Assembly: GCF_002980575.1 (NCBI RefSeq)
Contig: NZ_PVBS01000002.1
Location: 1,240,001-1,304,000 of the forward strand
Direction of reading: 5' to 3'
DNA from: Sphingobacterium gobiense
Lineage (GTDB): Bacteria > Bacteroidota > Bacteroidia > Sphingobacteriales > Sphingobacteriaceae
DNA: 64,000 nucleotides
The notes beneath the pieces were generated by a model. It searched no databases. It saw nothing but the letters and a program-made list of their open reading frames with translations, and had not been told where the DNA came from. The translations under genes and the position numbers were made by a program. Shown in pieces: positions 52,218 through 61,385 of the stretch; positions within the stretch are counted from its first letter, which is position 1; every line of letters starts with the position of its first letter.

Positions 52218-52778
52218 TTATACCTCATCCAATGGCTTGCGCTTATCTTCCTTTATTTGTTTAAAATGACTAGGCGATAGCCCTGTAACCTTTTTAAACT
52301 GATTGCTTAGATACGCTACACTAGAGTAACCCAATTGGTAGGCAATTTCGCTAAGCGACAGTTCATCATATACCAATAGCTCTTTAACTCGCTCAATTTT
52401 TTGTGCGATGTGATACTTCTCAATGGTGATGCCCTCCACTTCAGAAAACAGATTGGACAGGTAATTGTAATCGTGGTGCAGTTGATCTGCTAAAACATCC
52501 GAAAGATTTACGGAACGCTCTCTGTTCTGCTCCCGCACCCATTTTATCACGATAGTCTTAATCTGCTCAATCAGCTGGCTTTTTTTATCGTCGATCAGTT
52601 CAAAGCCTAGTGGCTCCAAGACAGCAGACACCTTATCCCGCTGTGCATTATTTAGCTCTTCCCTAATAACAAGCTCTCCAAGTTTTATTGCATCGATATT
52701 AAACCCTAGTTTTTCGACCTCTTGGCGGACTACCATAATACAGCGGTTGCATACCATGTTTTTGATGTATATCGTCAT
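52218..52778 (-). CDS. HMA-domain / AraC-type transcription regulator fusion
   Basis: A 186-aa protein from the ATG at 52778; the frame runs back to 52889 but that part is AT-rich leader. Residues about 1-68 form a ferredoxin-like heavy-metal-associated domain with CNRC (Cys10, Cys13, in KNMVCNRCIMVV). Residues about 80-180 form a complete AraC double helix-turn-helix (SLSEIAYQLGYSSVAYLSNQFKKVTGLSPSHFKQ). A metal-sensing activator is the natural reading. It precedes the porin gene by 7 bp and lies beside the copper operon. Confidence 0.85.
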   Translation of the reverse strand: MTIYIKNMVCNRCIMVVRQEVEKLGFNIDAIKLGELVIREELNNAQRDKVSAVLEPLGFELIDDKKSQLIEQIKTIVIKWVREQNRERSVNLSDVLADQLHHDYNYLSNLFSEVEGITIEKYHIAQKIERVKELLVYDELSLSEIAYQLGYSSVAYLSNQFKKVTGLSPSHFKQIKEDKRKPLDEV

Positions 52779-52832
52779 ATTATATATGTTATATGAACTT
52801 ATAGTTGTGATACAAAAGAACGAAGAATAATA

Positions 52833-52925
52833 TAGTTCTTTTTGCTTAACAAAAAAAGAAAAAAGCCGAACGAAGCTGATAGACCCCAAAAGCTTCTTTT
52901 TTTGACGTAAAAAAAGAAGAAGATA
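52833..52925. repeat. Remnant E: paired end hairpins of the dispersed element
   Basis: Two hairpins, TTCTTTTTgcttaacAAAAAAAGAA and CTTCTTTTTTTgacgtAAAAAAAGAAG, in the same arrangement as the ends of element C but with only about 30 bp between. It reads as a copy that lost its core. Confidence 0.4.
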
Positions 52926-52930
52926 AACCT

Positions 52931-52938
52931 TATCTTTA
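52931..52938 (+). promoter_or_regulatory. -7-like box TATCTTTA before the hydrolase gene
   Basis: One mismatch to TAnnTTTG, 6 nt before the ATG at 52945. Confidence 0.35.
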
Positions 52939-52944
52939 CTCCTT

Positions 52945-53718
52945 ATGGAGATTTTACATTCACGAATATACGGAGAAGATCAACCGGGTACACCGCTATT
53001 GGTGATGCACGGCTTGTTTGGCATGTCTGATAATTGGGGAAGTTTCGGTAGAGAATTTGGAGAACAAAGGTCTATCCATTTGCTTGATCTACGCAACCAT
53101 GGACAGAGTTTTCATAGCGAAGACATGTCATTAGCGGCGATGGTTGACGACCTAGAAGCCTATATCCAATACCAGGGGCTTCAAGAAGTCGATATTTTAG
53201 GACATTCGCTAGGCGGAAAGGTAGCTATGCAATATGCGATTTCCAAATCGACAAATATCCGAAAATTGATTATTGCTGATATTGCTCCGAAAGCTTATCC
53301 GCCGCATCATCAAAAAATAATTGAAGCGCTGCAAGCGGTTAAAATTAACGAATTAAGTAATCGTAAAGAGGTAGAAGAGCAGCTGCGTCAATATATTGAT
53401 GAAACTGGTGTTATTCAGTTTTTACTAAAAAATGTTTACATAAAGGAAGACAGAACGTTAGACTGGCGCTTCAATTTAAAAACGTTGACCGATAAATACG
53501 CGGAGTTTATTACCGTAGGGGTAGAGGCAGGTGTTTATGATGGTGAAACATTGTTTCTAGCGGGGGAGAAATCCAATTATATTTCGGAGGAAGATTATCC
53601 TATGATACAGGAGATGTTCCCGAATTCGGAGATCCAAGTCGTTCCCAAAGCTGGACACTGGGTACAAGCCGAGAATCCGAAAGCGTTTAACGAATTGGTG
53701 ACACAATTTTTAAGCTAG
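52945..53718 (+). CDS. Alpha/beta-hydrolase (YbfF-like esterase)
   Basis: A 257-aa soluble hydrolase. HGLFGMSDNWGSFGREFGEQ holds the oxyanion loop, the nucleophile Ser is in ILGHSLGGKVAM (about residue 92), an acidic residue follows ADIAP or the C-terminal part, and the catalytic His is in KAGHWVQAE. The pattern resembles YbfF-type acyl-CoA/carboxylesterases. The substrate is unknown. Confidence 0.85.
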   Translation: MEILHSRIYGEDQPGTPLLVMHGLFGMSDNWGSFGREFGEQRSIHLLDLRNHGQSFHSEDMSLAAMVDDLEAYIQYQGLQEVDILGHSLGGKVAMQYAISKSTNIRKLIIADIAPKAYPPHHQKIIEALQAVKINELSNRKEVEEQLRQYIDETGVIQFLLKNVYIKEDRTLDWRFNLKTLTDKYAEFITVGVEAGVYDGETLFLAGEKSNYISEEDYPMIQEMFPNSEIQVVPKAGHWVQAENPKAFNELVTQFLS

Positions 53719-53803
53719 GATCGATTTTTATTTCTATCTTTCAAGCTATTTGCCGTTAATTGTCGGTAATAGTATGAGAACATATTTAATCAAGTAACTA
53801 TAT

Positions 53804-55255
53804 ATGAAGCAAGTACGTAATTTATTAATAGCTGCAGTTTTGCCTTTTAGCTTGTTGGTAAGCTGTGGAGAACCTCAAAAAACACAAGAACAAGAAACGG
53901 ACCAAGCATGGAAAGTGGCTGATAGCATACGGACATTGATTGTTGAACCTAATTTTGCTAAGAAGGATTTTCTAATTACGGAATACGGAGCAGGATCAGA
54001 TAGCACAGTTCTTAGCACGCAATTTATCAACGACGCCATCGAAGCCTGCCATACCGATGGAGGAGGCAGGGTTGTTGTCCCCAAAGGAACATTTTTAACG
54101 GGCGCTATTCACTTGAAAAGCAACGTAAATTTACATCTTGAAGACGGTGCAAAATTGTTGTTCAGCCGAAATACGGAAGACTATAAACCATTGGTCAAAA
54201 GCCGTTGGGAAGGCATGGAGTGTATGAATTACTCGCCTTTAATTTATGCTTACGGGCAGGAGAATATCGCCATAACCGGTAAAGGGATACTCGATGGAAA
54301 TGCGAATAATGAGCATTGGTGGCCCTGGAAAGCAAAGAAAGTATATGGCTGGTCAGAAGGGATGGATAATCAACTTGCTGCGGTCAAGAAGCTTACGCAA
54401 CAGGTGAAAGACGGAATTCCCGTGGAAGATAGGGTATACGGGGACGGGCATTTCTTACGACCACCTTTTATTCAGCCCTATAACTCTTCCAACATTTTAA
54501 TAGCCGATGTAAAGATTATCAATGCACCTTTTTGGAATATTAATCCGGTGTTATGCGAAAATGTCACCGTTCGGAATGTAAGTGTGGTAACACATGGTCC
54601 TAATAATGATGGCTGTAACCCCGAATCAAGTAAAAATGTGTTGATAACCGGTTGTTATTTCGATACGGGTGATGATTGTATAGCCATTAAATCCGGTCGA
54701 AATGAAGACGGTCGGTCTATCGGACGTCCTGCTGAAAACCATATCATCGAAAACTGTGAGATGAAAGATGGGCACGGAGGTATTGTAATCGGTAGCGAGA
54801 TATCTGGAGGCGCTAAAAATATATTTGCCCAAAATTTGAAGATGGACAGTCCAGAGTTAGACCGCATATTGCGGATTAAAACAAGCTCCCTGCGGGGAGG
54901 TGTCATAGAGGATATCTATATGCGTAACGTCGAAGTCGGTACATACAAAGAGGCTGCCGTTTTAGTAGATATGTTTTACGAAAACCCAGGCGATTTTATG
55001 CCTACCGTGCGTAATATTACGGTGGAGAACCTAAATGTTAAAAAAGGAGGGAAGTTCGGTGTTTTGATCAATGCTTACGAAGAATCTCCTGCAGAAAACC
55101 TGAAAATTATCAATTCGAATATTGACGGGGTGGATGTGCCTATTCAAGCTAACTATACAAAAAACATGGTGTTCGACAATGTGCTGATAAACGGAAAACT
55201 CGTAACGGACGAGGATGTTCAGTCCACTTCCGAGGCCGAGTTTGAGAAGTTTTAG
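53804..55255 (+). CDS. Glycoside hydrolase family 28 polygalacturonase, lipoprotein
   Basis: Hydrolyses galacturonan (or related rhamnogalacturonan) on the cell surface or periplasm. 483 aa with a lipoprotein signal (LLVSC, Cys21). The parallel beta-helix carries all GH28 motifs: NNDGCNPESS (catalytic Asp), DTGDDCIAIKSG (two Asp), DGHGGIVIGSE (His) and LRIKTSS (the RIK motif). A pectate lyase gene follows 2 kb downstream, indicating pectin use, although SusC/D genes are not in view. Confidence 0.93.
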   Translation: MKQVRNLLIAAVLPFSLLVSCGEPQKTQEQETDQAWKVADSIRTLIVEPNFAKKDFLITEYGAGSDSTVLSTQFINDAIEACHTDGGGRVVVPKGTFLTGAIHLKSNVNLHLEDGAKLLFSRNTEDYKPLVKSRWEGMECMNYSPLIYAYGQENIAITGKGILDGNANNEHWWPWKAKKVYGWSEGMDNQLAAVKKLTQQVKDGIPVEDRVYGDGHFLRPPFIQPYNSSNILIADVKIINAPFWNINPVLCENVTVRNVSVVTHGPNNDGCNPESSKNVLITGCYFDTGDDCIAIKSGRNEDGRSIGRPAENHIIENCEMKDGHGGIVIGSEISGGAKNIFAQNLKMDSPELDRILRIKTSSLRGGVIEDIYMRNVEVGTYKEAAVLVDMFYENPGDFMPTVRNITVENLNVKKGGKFGVLINAYEESPAENLKIINSNIDGVDVPIQANYTKNMVFDNVLINGKLVTDEDVQSTSEAEFEKF

Positions 55256-55348
55256 CAATACCGCAATACGTTTTTAACGCATACCTTCACAGGGGATAAT
55301 GTTGAACTAGCAAGAGCCGTGTCTATGGTTCAACAAGAAATGATTTAT

Positions 55349-55373
55349 CAGGGGATACGTATGATATCCCCTG
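55349..55373. terminator. Hairpin between convergent GH28 and SulP genes
   Basis: CAGGGGATA (55349-55357) / TATCCCCTG (55365-55373), 7-nt loop, 6 bp after which the SulP stop lies. No strong T-tract on either strand. Confidence 0.55.
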
Positions 55374-55379
55374 GTTCCG

Positions 55380-56915
55380 CTATTTATTTGTCATTACTTT
55401 ATAAGTCGGGTCTTCCAGGATGTTTACATGAATAACCGATTCCGCATTTTTAAGCAATTGTCTGCAATCAGGACTTAAATGGTGCAAATGTATTTTTTTT
55501 CCTTCCTTGTGGTACTTTTCGGTGATTTTATGTAGCGCTTCAATGGCAGACATGTCAACAACTCTGCTTTCCCTAAAATCGATTAACACTTCTTGCGGAT
55601 CATGGAGCACATCAAATTTCTCGATAAATGCGGTCGTTGAGCCGAAAAAAAGCGGACCATAAATTTCGTAGTGTTTTACGCCCTGATCGTCTATAAATTT
55701 CCGGGCACGAATACGCTTGGCACTTTCCCAAGCAAATACCAGAGCGGAAATCACCACCCCAATTAATACCGCCAATGCCAAATTATGTAAAAGTACAGTT
55801 ATGACAGCGACCAGCATGCCGATAAAAATATCATGACGCGGCATTTTATTGATAATGCTGAAGCTGACCCATTCAAATGTCCCGATGGCCACCATCATCA
55901 TTACACCAACCAGAGCAGCCATCGGGATTTGTTCAATTACAGGACCTCCCACCAAGATAATCAACAAAATGGTGAAAGCGCCAATAATTGCCGAAAGTCG
56001 AGCTCTTGCACCCGCGCCGATGTTGACTAGGGTTTGGGCTACCATTGCACATCCGCCCATTCCACCAAAGAAGCCGTTGGTAATATTTGCAATGCCCTGT
56101 GCTGCGGCCTCCCGATTGGACTGGCCCTTCGTGTTGGTTATTTCATCCACCATATTTAGTGTTAGTAGGCTTTCAATTAAGCCTACACCAGCCATGACCA
56201 GCGCATAGGGGAAAATAAGCTTTAATGTATCTAAATTAAAAGGGATTTGTGGTATATGGAAAGAGGGCAACGACCCGCTTACAGAAGCTATATCAATCAC
56301 TTTCTTCGTATCGATGTTGAGAAAATAAACGATACCGAATACAATTAATATGGCAACCAAAGAGGCAGGAACAGCTTTGGTGAATTTCGGTAATATAAAT
56401 ACAATGGCTACGGTGAGCATGGTCAATCCAATCATTACATAGAGTGCGGATCCCTGCATCCAGCTTTCCGTGCCATTATCGACGACTTTAAATTGCGCAA
56501 CCTGCGCCATAAAAATGATGACGGCAAGGCCATTTAGAAAACCATACATGACCGGTTGCGGTATTAAGCGGACAAACTTGCCGAGTTTAAAAAGCCCGAC
56601 TAATAATTGTAAGATGCCCGCCAACGCGACGGCGGCAAACAGATATTCGACCCCGTGTGTGGATGCCAGGGCGATAAGGACAACAACCGTTGCACCTGCA
56701 CCGCCCGATACCATTCCTGGCCTGCCTCCTAGTACCGCGGTAACGATACCCATTAAAAAAGCGGCATAAAGCCCTGTTAGCGGTGATAACCCTGCTAATA
56801 TGGCAAAGGACAACGATTCTGGGATCATCGTCATAGCAACGGTTAAACCGGCTAAAATCTCATTTTTGTAATTTATTTTCTGGCTGAAATCAAATAAATT
56901 CAGAATTTTTTTCAT
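55380..56915 (-). CDS. SulP-family anion transporter with STAS domain
   Basis: A 511-aa inner-membrane transporter. The N terminus has the SulP signature NEILAGLTVAMTMIPESLSFAILAGLSPLTGLYAAF; about twelve membrane segments reach residue 395; the C-terminal STAS domain covers about 400-505 (VLIDFRESRVVDMSAIEALHKI). Substrates in the family are sulfate, bicarbonate or dicarboxylates; the ligand here is not determined. A remnant of a paralogous gene lies at 44113. Promoter with TTG-N19-TATCTTTG about 165 bp upstream. Confidence 0.9.
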   Translation of the reverse strand: MKKILNLFDFSQKINYKNEILAGLTVAMTMIPESLSFAILAGLSPLTGLYAAFLMGIVTAVLGGRPGMVSGGAGATVVVLIALASTHGVEYLFAAVALAGILQLLVGLFKLGKFVRLIPQPVMYGFLNGLAVIIFMAQVAQFKVVDNGTESWMQGSALYVMIGLTMLTVAIVFILPKFTKAVPASLVAILIVFGIVYFLNIDTKKVIDIASVSGSLPSFHIPQIPFNLDTLKLIFPYALVMAGVGLIESLLTLNMVDEITNTKGQSNREAAAQGIANITNGFFGGMGGCAMVAQTLVNIGAGARARLSAIIGAFTILLIILVGGPVIEQIPMAALVGVMMMVAIGTFEWVSFSIINKMPRHDIFIGMLVAVITVLLHNLALAVLIGVVISALVFAWESAKRIRARKFIDDQGVKHYEIYGPLFFGSTTAFIEKFDVLHDPQEVLIDFRESRVVDMSAIEALHKITEKYHKEGKKIHLHHLSPDCRQLLKNAESVIHVNILEDPTYKVMTNK

Positions 56916-57078
56916 ATTAATAAAGAAGTAAATAGTAAAATTGAATGGTCACCAGAGGCGAAACACCTGCGTACAGTACGATAACCAATATCGTTATTGG
57001 AAGAAACAACTGGTTGCCCGTGCTTTAAGGCGGAGTAATTTGGGACGATATGTTTACTGTTCTTTTCATTCGATGGAG

Positions 57079-57108
57079 CAAAGATACAATTTCAAATAAA
57101 TTATGCAA
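57079..57108 (-). promoter_or_regulatory. Promoter of the SulP gene
   Basis: Minus-strand TTG (57108-57106), 19-bp spacer, TATCTTTG (57086-57079). The leader of about 155 nt contains inverted repeats (CCAATA/TATTGG and AGG...CCT around 56955-57000) but matches no riboswitch I know. The rest of 56916-57345 shows no gene. Confidence 0.6.
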
Positions 57109-57345
57109 TATAGTGTTTACCATGTATCTACAAAAAAATCTTTGCTTTAATCATTATTTGGTTTTCGGTAAGATATTAGAAGAAATCGGGAACATGATAT
57201 AATAACGCTCCTGCTGATTCGCCTACATTTGAATAAATGTAAATAGCTGATTCAACAACACTTTTAAAGCATACCTAGCCAATAAGAGCTAAAGCATACG
57301 ATTTTTAGGCGTGCATAAAGAAGTATATATCTAATTTAAATCTCT

Positions 57346-59841
57346 ATGAATACTACTCTTTCCCGTTCACTAGCCTGTGGCTTTATCTTGTTCTGCTTAT
57401 TCACGGCCGAATCAATTTTCGCACAACAGAAGCCGGTGGTTAAGGTGGATCTTAACGAAACCAGCCGCAGAGTTGCTGAAACCAACGAAGTTGGCTATTC
57501 CTCGTGGCAGGTAAAAGCCGGCACTTCCGATAGCTTTACACAGGGCGATATAAAGGTAACGTTCATCAAAATAGGGAGCGGTGGCGGTGAGCTGGCTTCC
57601 GAATGGTACAAAACAGGTATGGGGTCGCCTAATTTTGCCTACCTGGTTTCCGATGGTATTACGGTGAAGGACGGGGATGCAGCAGGAAAGATTAAAATGC
57701 GTATCAGTGGGCTCCCGGAGGGTGAACACACGTTACTGACGTACCACAACATCCCCCATAGCCCGGAGAATAACACCTTCAGCCCCATCGTAATTTTGCA
57801 TAAGGGCAAAAAGCGGACGGTGCAGCCGAGCGTAAGAGCACTGAAAACGGCGGATGCTGTAACCGCTTATACGAACCTACAGGTAAAAAAAGGCGAGGAC
57901 GCAGTTGTGGTGTTTGAGGCCGGAGACAGAACGGGTTCGGTTGTGAGCGATCTCGTTATCAACGCTTTCGAGATTAATACACCTGACGCAGCGAAGCAGG
58001 CGCACTCACCGTCACCGGGAAATGCCGACGAACACGCGGAACCACAGGATGATAAGCTCAATTTAACCTGGGAGTCCGCACCGGGAGCCACACGACACGA
58101 AGTATATTTTGGTTTGGATTCAACCACGGTTGCAAACGCTACACCTTCTTCTCCCGAATTCAAGGGCGAACAAAGTGCAACGGAATTTCTAGCGACCGAT
58201 CTTTACAGCATGGATACCTACTACTGGCGAGTAGATGAAATAACGGGCGAAGGCAAAACGAAAGGTGATGTATGGTATTTCAGACCGGCGCAACTGGCGT
58301 TTCCAGAAGCTGAAGGCTACGGACGCTATGCACGCGGCGGCCGTGGAGGAAAAGTAGTTGAAGTCACCAACCTGAACGATAGCGGGCCTGGGAGCCTGCG
58401 GGAAGCCGTAGAGAACCATACCGGTCCTCGGACTATTGTTTTTGCCGTTTCGGGTATTATCCATCTGAAGTCCCGTCTGGTTGCAAATCAGCGCTATGTG
58501 ACTATTGCTGGACAAACAGCGCCCGGGAAAGGCATCTGTATCGCCGGCGCTCCTTTTGGATTCACGGGGAATGACGTCGTGGCGCAGCACCTGCGTGTTC
58601 GTTTGGGTGCGGGGAAAACCGCAGACGGCATGGGCTTGACCGGTGCAAATTACAGCATTGTCGACCATTGCTCGATTAGTTGGACCATCGATGAGGCTTT
58701 CAGTTCGCGTGGGGCAAAAAATATTACCTTACAGCGGACCTTGATTTCCGAAGCACTGAACTCGGCGGGCCATACGAAATACGAAAAAGGGAAGATGCAC
58801 GGGTATGCTGCCAGTATCGGCGGAGAAATTGGTAGTTTTCATCACAACTTGCTGGTACATTGCTATGGTAGAAACTGGAGTCTGGCCGGAGGTTTGAATG
58901 GTGATGGGTTTTATACGGGCAAACTGGACCTTCGCAATAACGTTGTGTACAACTGGGGATCCAGAGCTACAGATGGAGGTGCCCATGAGGTTAATTTTGT
59001 GAACAATTACTATAAACCAGGAGCAGGAACGACGCAGTTCTTCGCTTTCATCGGAGACCATGAAAATGTTGGTAAAGGAACGCAACGGTGTTATTTCACC
59101 GGTAATGTGATGCCTGGACACTTTGACGAGCGTAATCAGGAAGCGGGTAGAAAAGCGAGGTATAGCAATGGCGATTCCGAAAAGTACGAAACCTTTGTGG
59201 ATCAACCATTTTTTGATCCTAAAGTGACTACGCATAGTGCTCGGCTGGCCTATAAATTGGTACTGTCTGATGTGGGCAACAACCGACCTGAGCTGGATGA
59301 ACACGATCAACGCATTATCCAGGAAACTATCGACAGTACGTATTCGACAATAGGGAGTATATCTGGCAAACCAGGCTATCCAGACCATCAGGATGATGCA
59401 GGAGGCTACGATGATTACCCAGAAGTAAGGCGTGCTACCAATTGGGACAGCGACCACGACGGATTGCCGGATTGGTGGGAAACGCACCGGGGCTTAAACC
59501 CTAATTCTCCTAAGGGTGATTTTTCAGATGCCAATCTGGACAAAAATCGCGATGGTTACACGGAAATGGACTATTACCTGCAATGGATGTCCAAAGTGCA
59601 CTACAGCGCAGCGGCGGGTGAATCTTTAGAAATAGACCTAAATAAGTTGGCTAGTGGATTTACACAAAATCCGAGGTTCAAAGCAGGTAACACGGTGAAT
59701 GGTACGGTGTCGGTGGAAAATGGAAAAGCAATTTTCAAACCGGCAGCTGCGGGTGTAGGTTCATTTGAGTTTACTGTTACAGATGCCGAAGGGGATCGTA
59801 TGACACGTAAGGTCAATATTCTTAGCGGAACAATCATTTAG
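57346..59841 (+). CDS. Multidomain secreted pectate lyase (PL1-type)
   Basis: 831 aa, secreted (signal peptide to about residue 26). Domains in order: N-terminal beta domain (about 30-210, ending in VVVFEAGDRTGSVVSDLVINAFEI); Fn3/PKD-like domain (about 225-315); parallel beta-helix lyase (about 320-650: EAEGYGRYARGGRGG, VTNLNDSGPGSLREAVE, IVDHCSISWTIDEAFSS); a calcium-binding thrombospondin-3-like stretch (NWDSDHDGLPDWWETHRGLN); and a C-terminal cadherin-like beta domain. Cleaves pectate by beta-elimination. Visibly richer in G+C codons than its neighbours, suggesting transfer. Confidence 0.85.
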   Translation: MNTTLSRSLACGFILFCLFTAESIFAQQKPVVKVDLNETSRRVAETNEVGYSSWQVKAGTSDSFTQGDIKVTFIKIGSGGGELASEWYKTGMGSPNFAYLVSDGITVKDGDAAGKIKMRISGLPEGEHTLLTYHNIPHSPENNTFSPIVILHKGKKRTVQPSVRALKTADAVTAYTNLQVKKGEDAVVVFEAGDRTGSVVSDLVINAFEINTPDAAKQAHSPSPGNADEHAEPQDDKLNLTWESAPGATRHEVYFGLDSTTVANATPSSPEFKGEQSATEFLATDLYSMDTYYWRVDEITGEGKTKGDVWYFRPAQLAFPEAEGYGRYARGGRGGKVVEVTNLNDSGPGSLREAVENHTGPRTIVFAVSGIIHLKSRLVANQRYVTIAGQTAPGKGICIAGAPFGFTGNDVVAQHLRVRLGAGKTADGMGLTGANYSIVDHCSISWTIDEAFSSRGAKNITLQRTLISEALNSAGHTKYEKGKMHGYAASIGGEIGSFHHNLLVHCYGRNWSLAGGLNGDGFYTGKLDLRNNVVYNWGSRATDGGAHEVNFVNNYYKPGAGTTQFFAFIGDHENVGKGTQRCYFTGNVMPGHFDERNQEAGRKARYSNGDSEKYETFVDQPFFDPKVTTHSARLAYKLVLSDVGNNRPELDEHDQRIIQETIDSTYSTIGSISGKPGYPDHQDDAGGYDDYPEVRRATNWDSDHDGLPDWWETHRGLNPNSPKGDFSDANLDKNRDGYTEMDYYLQWMSKVHYSAAAGESLEIDLNKLASGFTQNPRFKAGNTVNGTVSVENGKAIFKPAAAGVGSFEFTVTDAEGDRMTRKVNILSGTII

Positions 59842-59868
59842 TACGTGTGCACGATGTGCATTTTTTAT

Positions 59869-59917
59869 AATTCTTTGGATCATTTGCGCATAAGTGAAAT
59901 GATCCAAAGAATTTTTA
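59869..59917 (+). terminator. 17-bp perfect stem terminator of the pectate lyase gene
   Basis: AATTCTTTGGATCATTT (59869-59885) / AAATGATCCAAAGAATT (59897-59913), 11-nt loop, followed by TTT. Lies between convergent genes. Confidence 0.85.
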
Positions 59918-59956
59918 ATCGATTGACCGGTTCCGACCGCAGAATGCCCCGGAATT

Positions 59957-61375
59957 TTACCAGCCACCACCCAGTGCCCGATATAGATCCACCACAGCGA
60001 CAAGTTCCGCCTTATGGATCTGTACTAATTCCAGTTCACTCTGTAGCGCGTTACTTTGTGCGGTGATAACTTCTAGATAGCTGGCGCTACCCGTTTCGTA
60101 AAGTAAATCAGCATGCTTAACAGCTGCTTTTAACCGATTTGTTTTGTCCTGTACAATCTCTTGCCGCTCTTTTAGCTTTTGTATGGAGATCAATGCGTCC
60201 GACACTTCACCTACTGCGTTGACGACGGATTGCCGAAACTGAACCACACTTTTTTCGTATTCAACGCGTGCAACTTCGTACTGAGTCTTTAATTCTTTTC
60301 GTTGAAGAATAGGTTGCGTTATACTACCGGTCACAGCTCCAAAAAGGGATGCAGGGATATTAAACCAATTGCTGGCTTTAAACGCATTGACACCGGCTTG
60401 CGCCGTGATAGATAAGGAAGGATACATTTGGGCTTTAGCCACCTGATGATAAGCTCGCGACGCCGTTACCGATAATTCCGCTTGTTTAACATCAGGACGC
60501 TTACTCAATAATTCGGCGGGTATACCTACTGCCAAATCCGTGGGGAGATTGACAGCATCTAGCGTCGTTGCAGTATGTATTTCTTTTGGAAAGTCGCCGC
60601 TAAGAACGTGCAGAGCGTTCTCCTGAAGTAAGATCTGCTGCTGAAAATCAGGAATTAATGCAGCTGCTGCCTGCCGTTGCGCGGCAACTTGTTCCAAGGC
60701 TAATAAATTGATATCGCCTACTTCATATTGGTGTTGAACCACTTGAAGGGTACTATCGCTCAGCCGTAAGTTATGCTGCGCAATTTCTTGGAGACGATAG
60801 AGCATCAACAGTTGGTAATAACCTTTGGCCACCTGATTAACCAGTTGTGTTTGAATTGCTTTTCTAGCCTCTTCGGTCTGTAAATATGCCGCCAGCGCAG
60901 CTGCCTTTTTTCCCTTAATCTTGCCCCAAATATCAGCTTCCCATGACAAACCTAAGCCAACAGTATAATCTTCGATATGGTTCTGGCCTAAAAATTGACC
61001 TAAACTCAATCCATTTAGACTATTGTTGGAGGGGTTGGTGCTATTGGCCTGTACCTGTAGTTGCAAGCTGGGTAGATTCCCTGCTTTAGCCTGGGTGAAC
61101 ATCAATTGCGCCGATTCGATATTCTTGAGCGCAAGCTGCATATCCGCATTCTGCTGCAGCGCGGTATCGATCAGTTGCTGTAAAACAGGGTCTTGAAAAA
61201 ATTCCCACCAAGGGACATTACCGATACTGCTATCAGCATCTACTGCTTGCTCGCTACGGAAGGATGTGGGAGGAGCCAGTGTGATGTCATTGCTTAGCTT
61301 TTTGGTTTGGCATGCCCACAAAGAAGCGGAAATAGCCAAGGAGAAGAGAAAACTACTTTTTATTTTGATCTGCAT
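59957..61375 (-). CDS. TolC-like outer-membrane efflux lipoprotein (NodT family)
   Basis: A 472-aa outer-membrane factor with lipobox LWAC (Cys22). Two repeated TolC-type halves of long helices with short strands: QQLIDTALQQNADMQLALKNIESAQ, LSWEADIWGKIKGKKAAALA, SKRPDVKQAELSVTASRA, and YEVARVEYEKSVVQFRQSV. It forms the outer channel of the tripartite pump whose RND protein is encoded 10 bp upstream. The adaptor gene must be beyond the window. Confidence 0.93.
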   Translation of the reverse strand: MQIKIKSSFLFSLAISASLWACQTKKLSNDITLAPPTSFRSEQAVDADSSIGNVPWWEFFQDPVLQQLIDTALQQNADMQLALKNIESAQLMFTQAKAGNLPSLQLQVQANSTNPSNNSLNGLSLGQFLGQNHIEDYTVGLGLSWEADIWGKIKGKKAAALAAYLQTEEARKAIQTQLVNQVAKGYYQLLMLYRLQEIAQHNLRLSDSTLQVVQHQYEVGDINLLALEQVAAQRQAAAALIPDFQQQILLQENALHVLSGDFPKEIHTATTLDAVNLPTDLAVGIPAELLSKRPDVKQAELSVTASRAYHQVAKAQMYPSLSITAQAGVNAFKASNWFNIPASLFGAVTGSITQPILQRKELKTQYEVARVEYEKSVVQFRQSVVNAVGEVSDALISIQKLKERQEIVQDKTNRLKAAVKHADLLYETGSASYLEVITAQSNALQSELELVQIHKAELVAVVDLYRALGGGW

Positions 61376-61385
61376 AATTTTAAAA

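Noticed and set aside
56916..57078. Structured 5' leader of the SulP gene as a riboswitch
   Set aside because: Inverted repeats are present, but I could not match SAM, TPP, cobalamin or other known consensus sequences.
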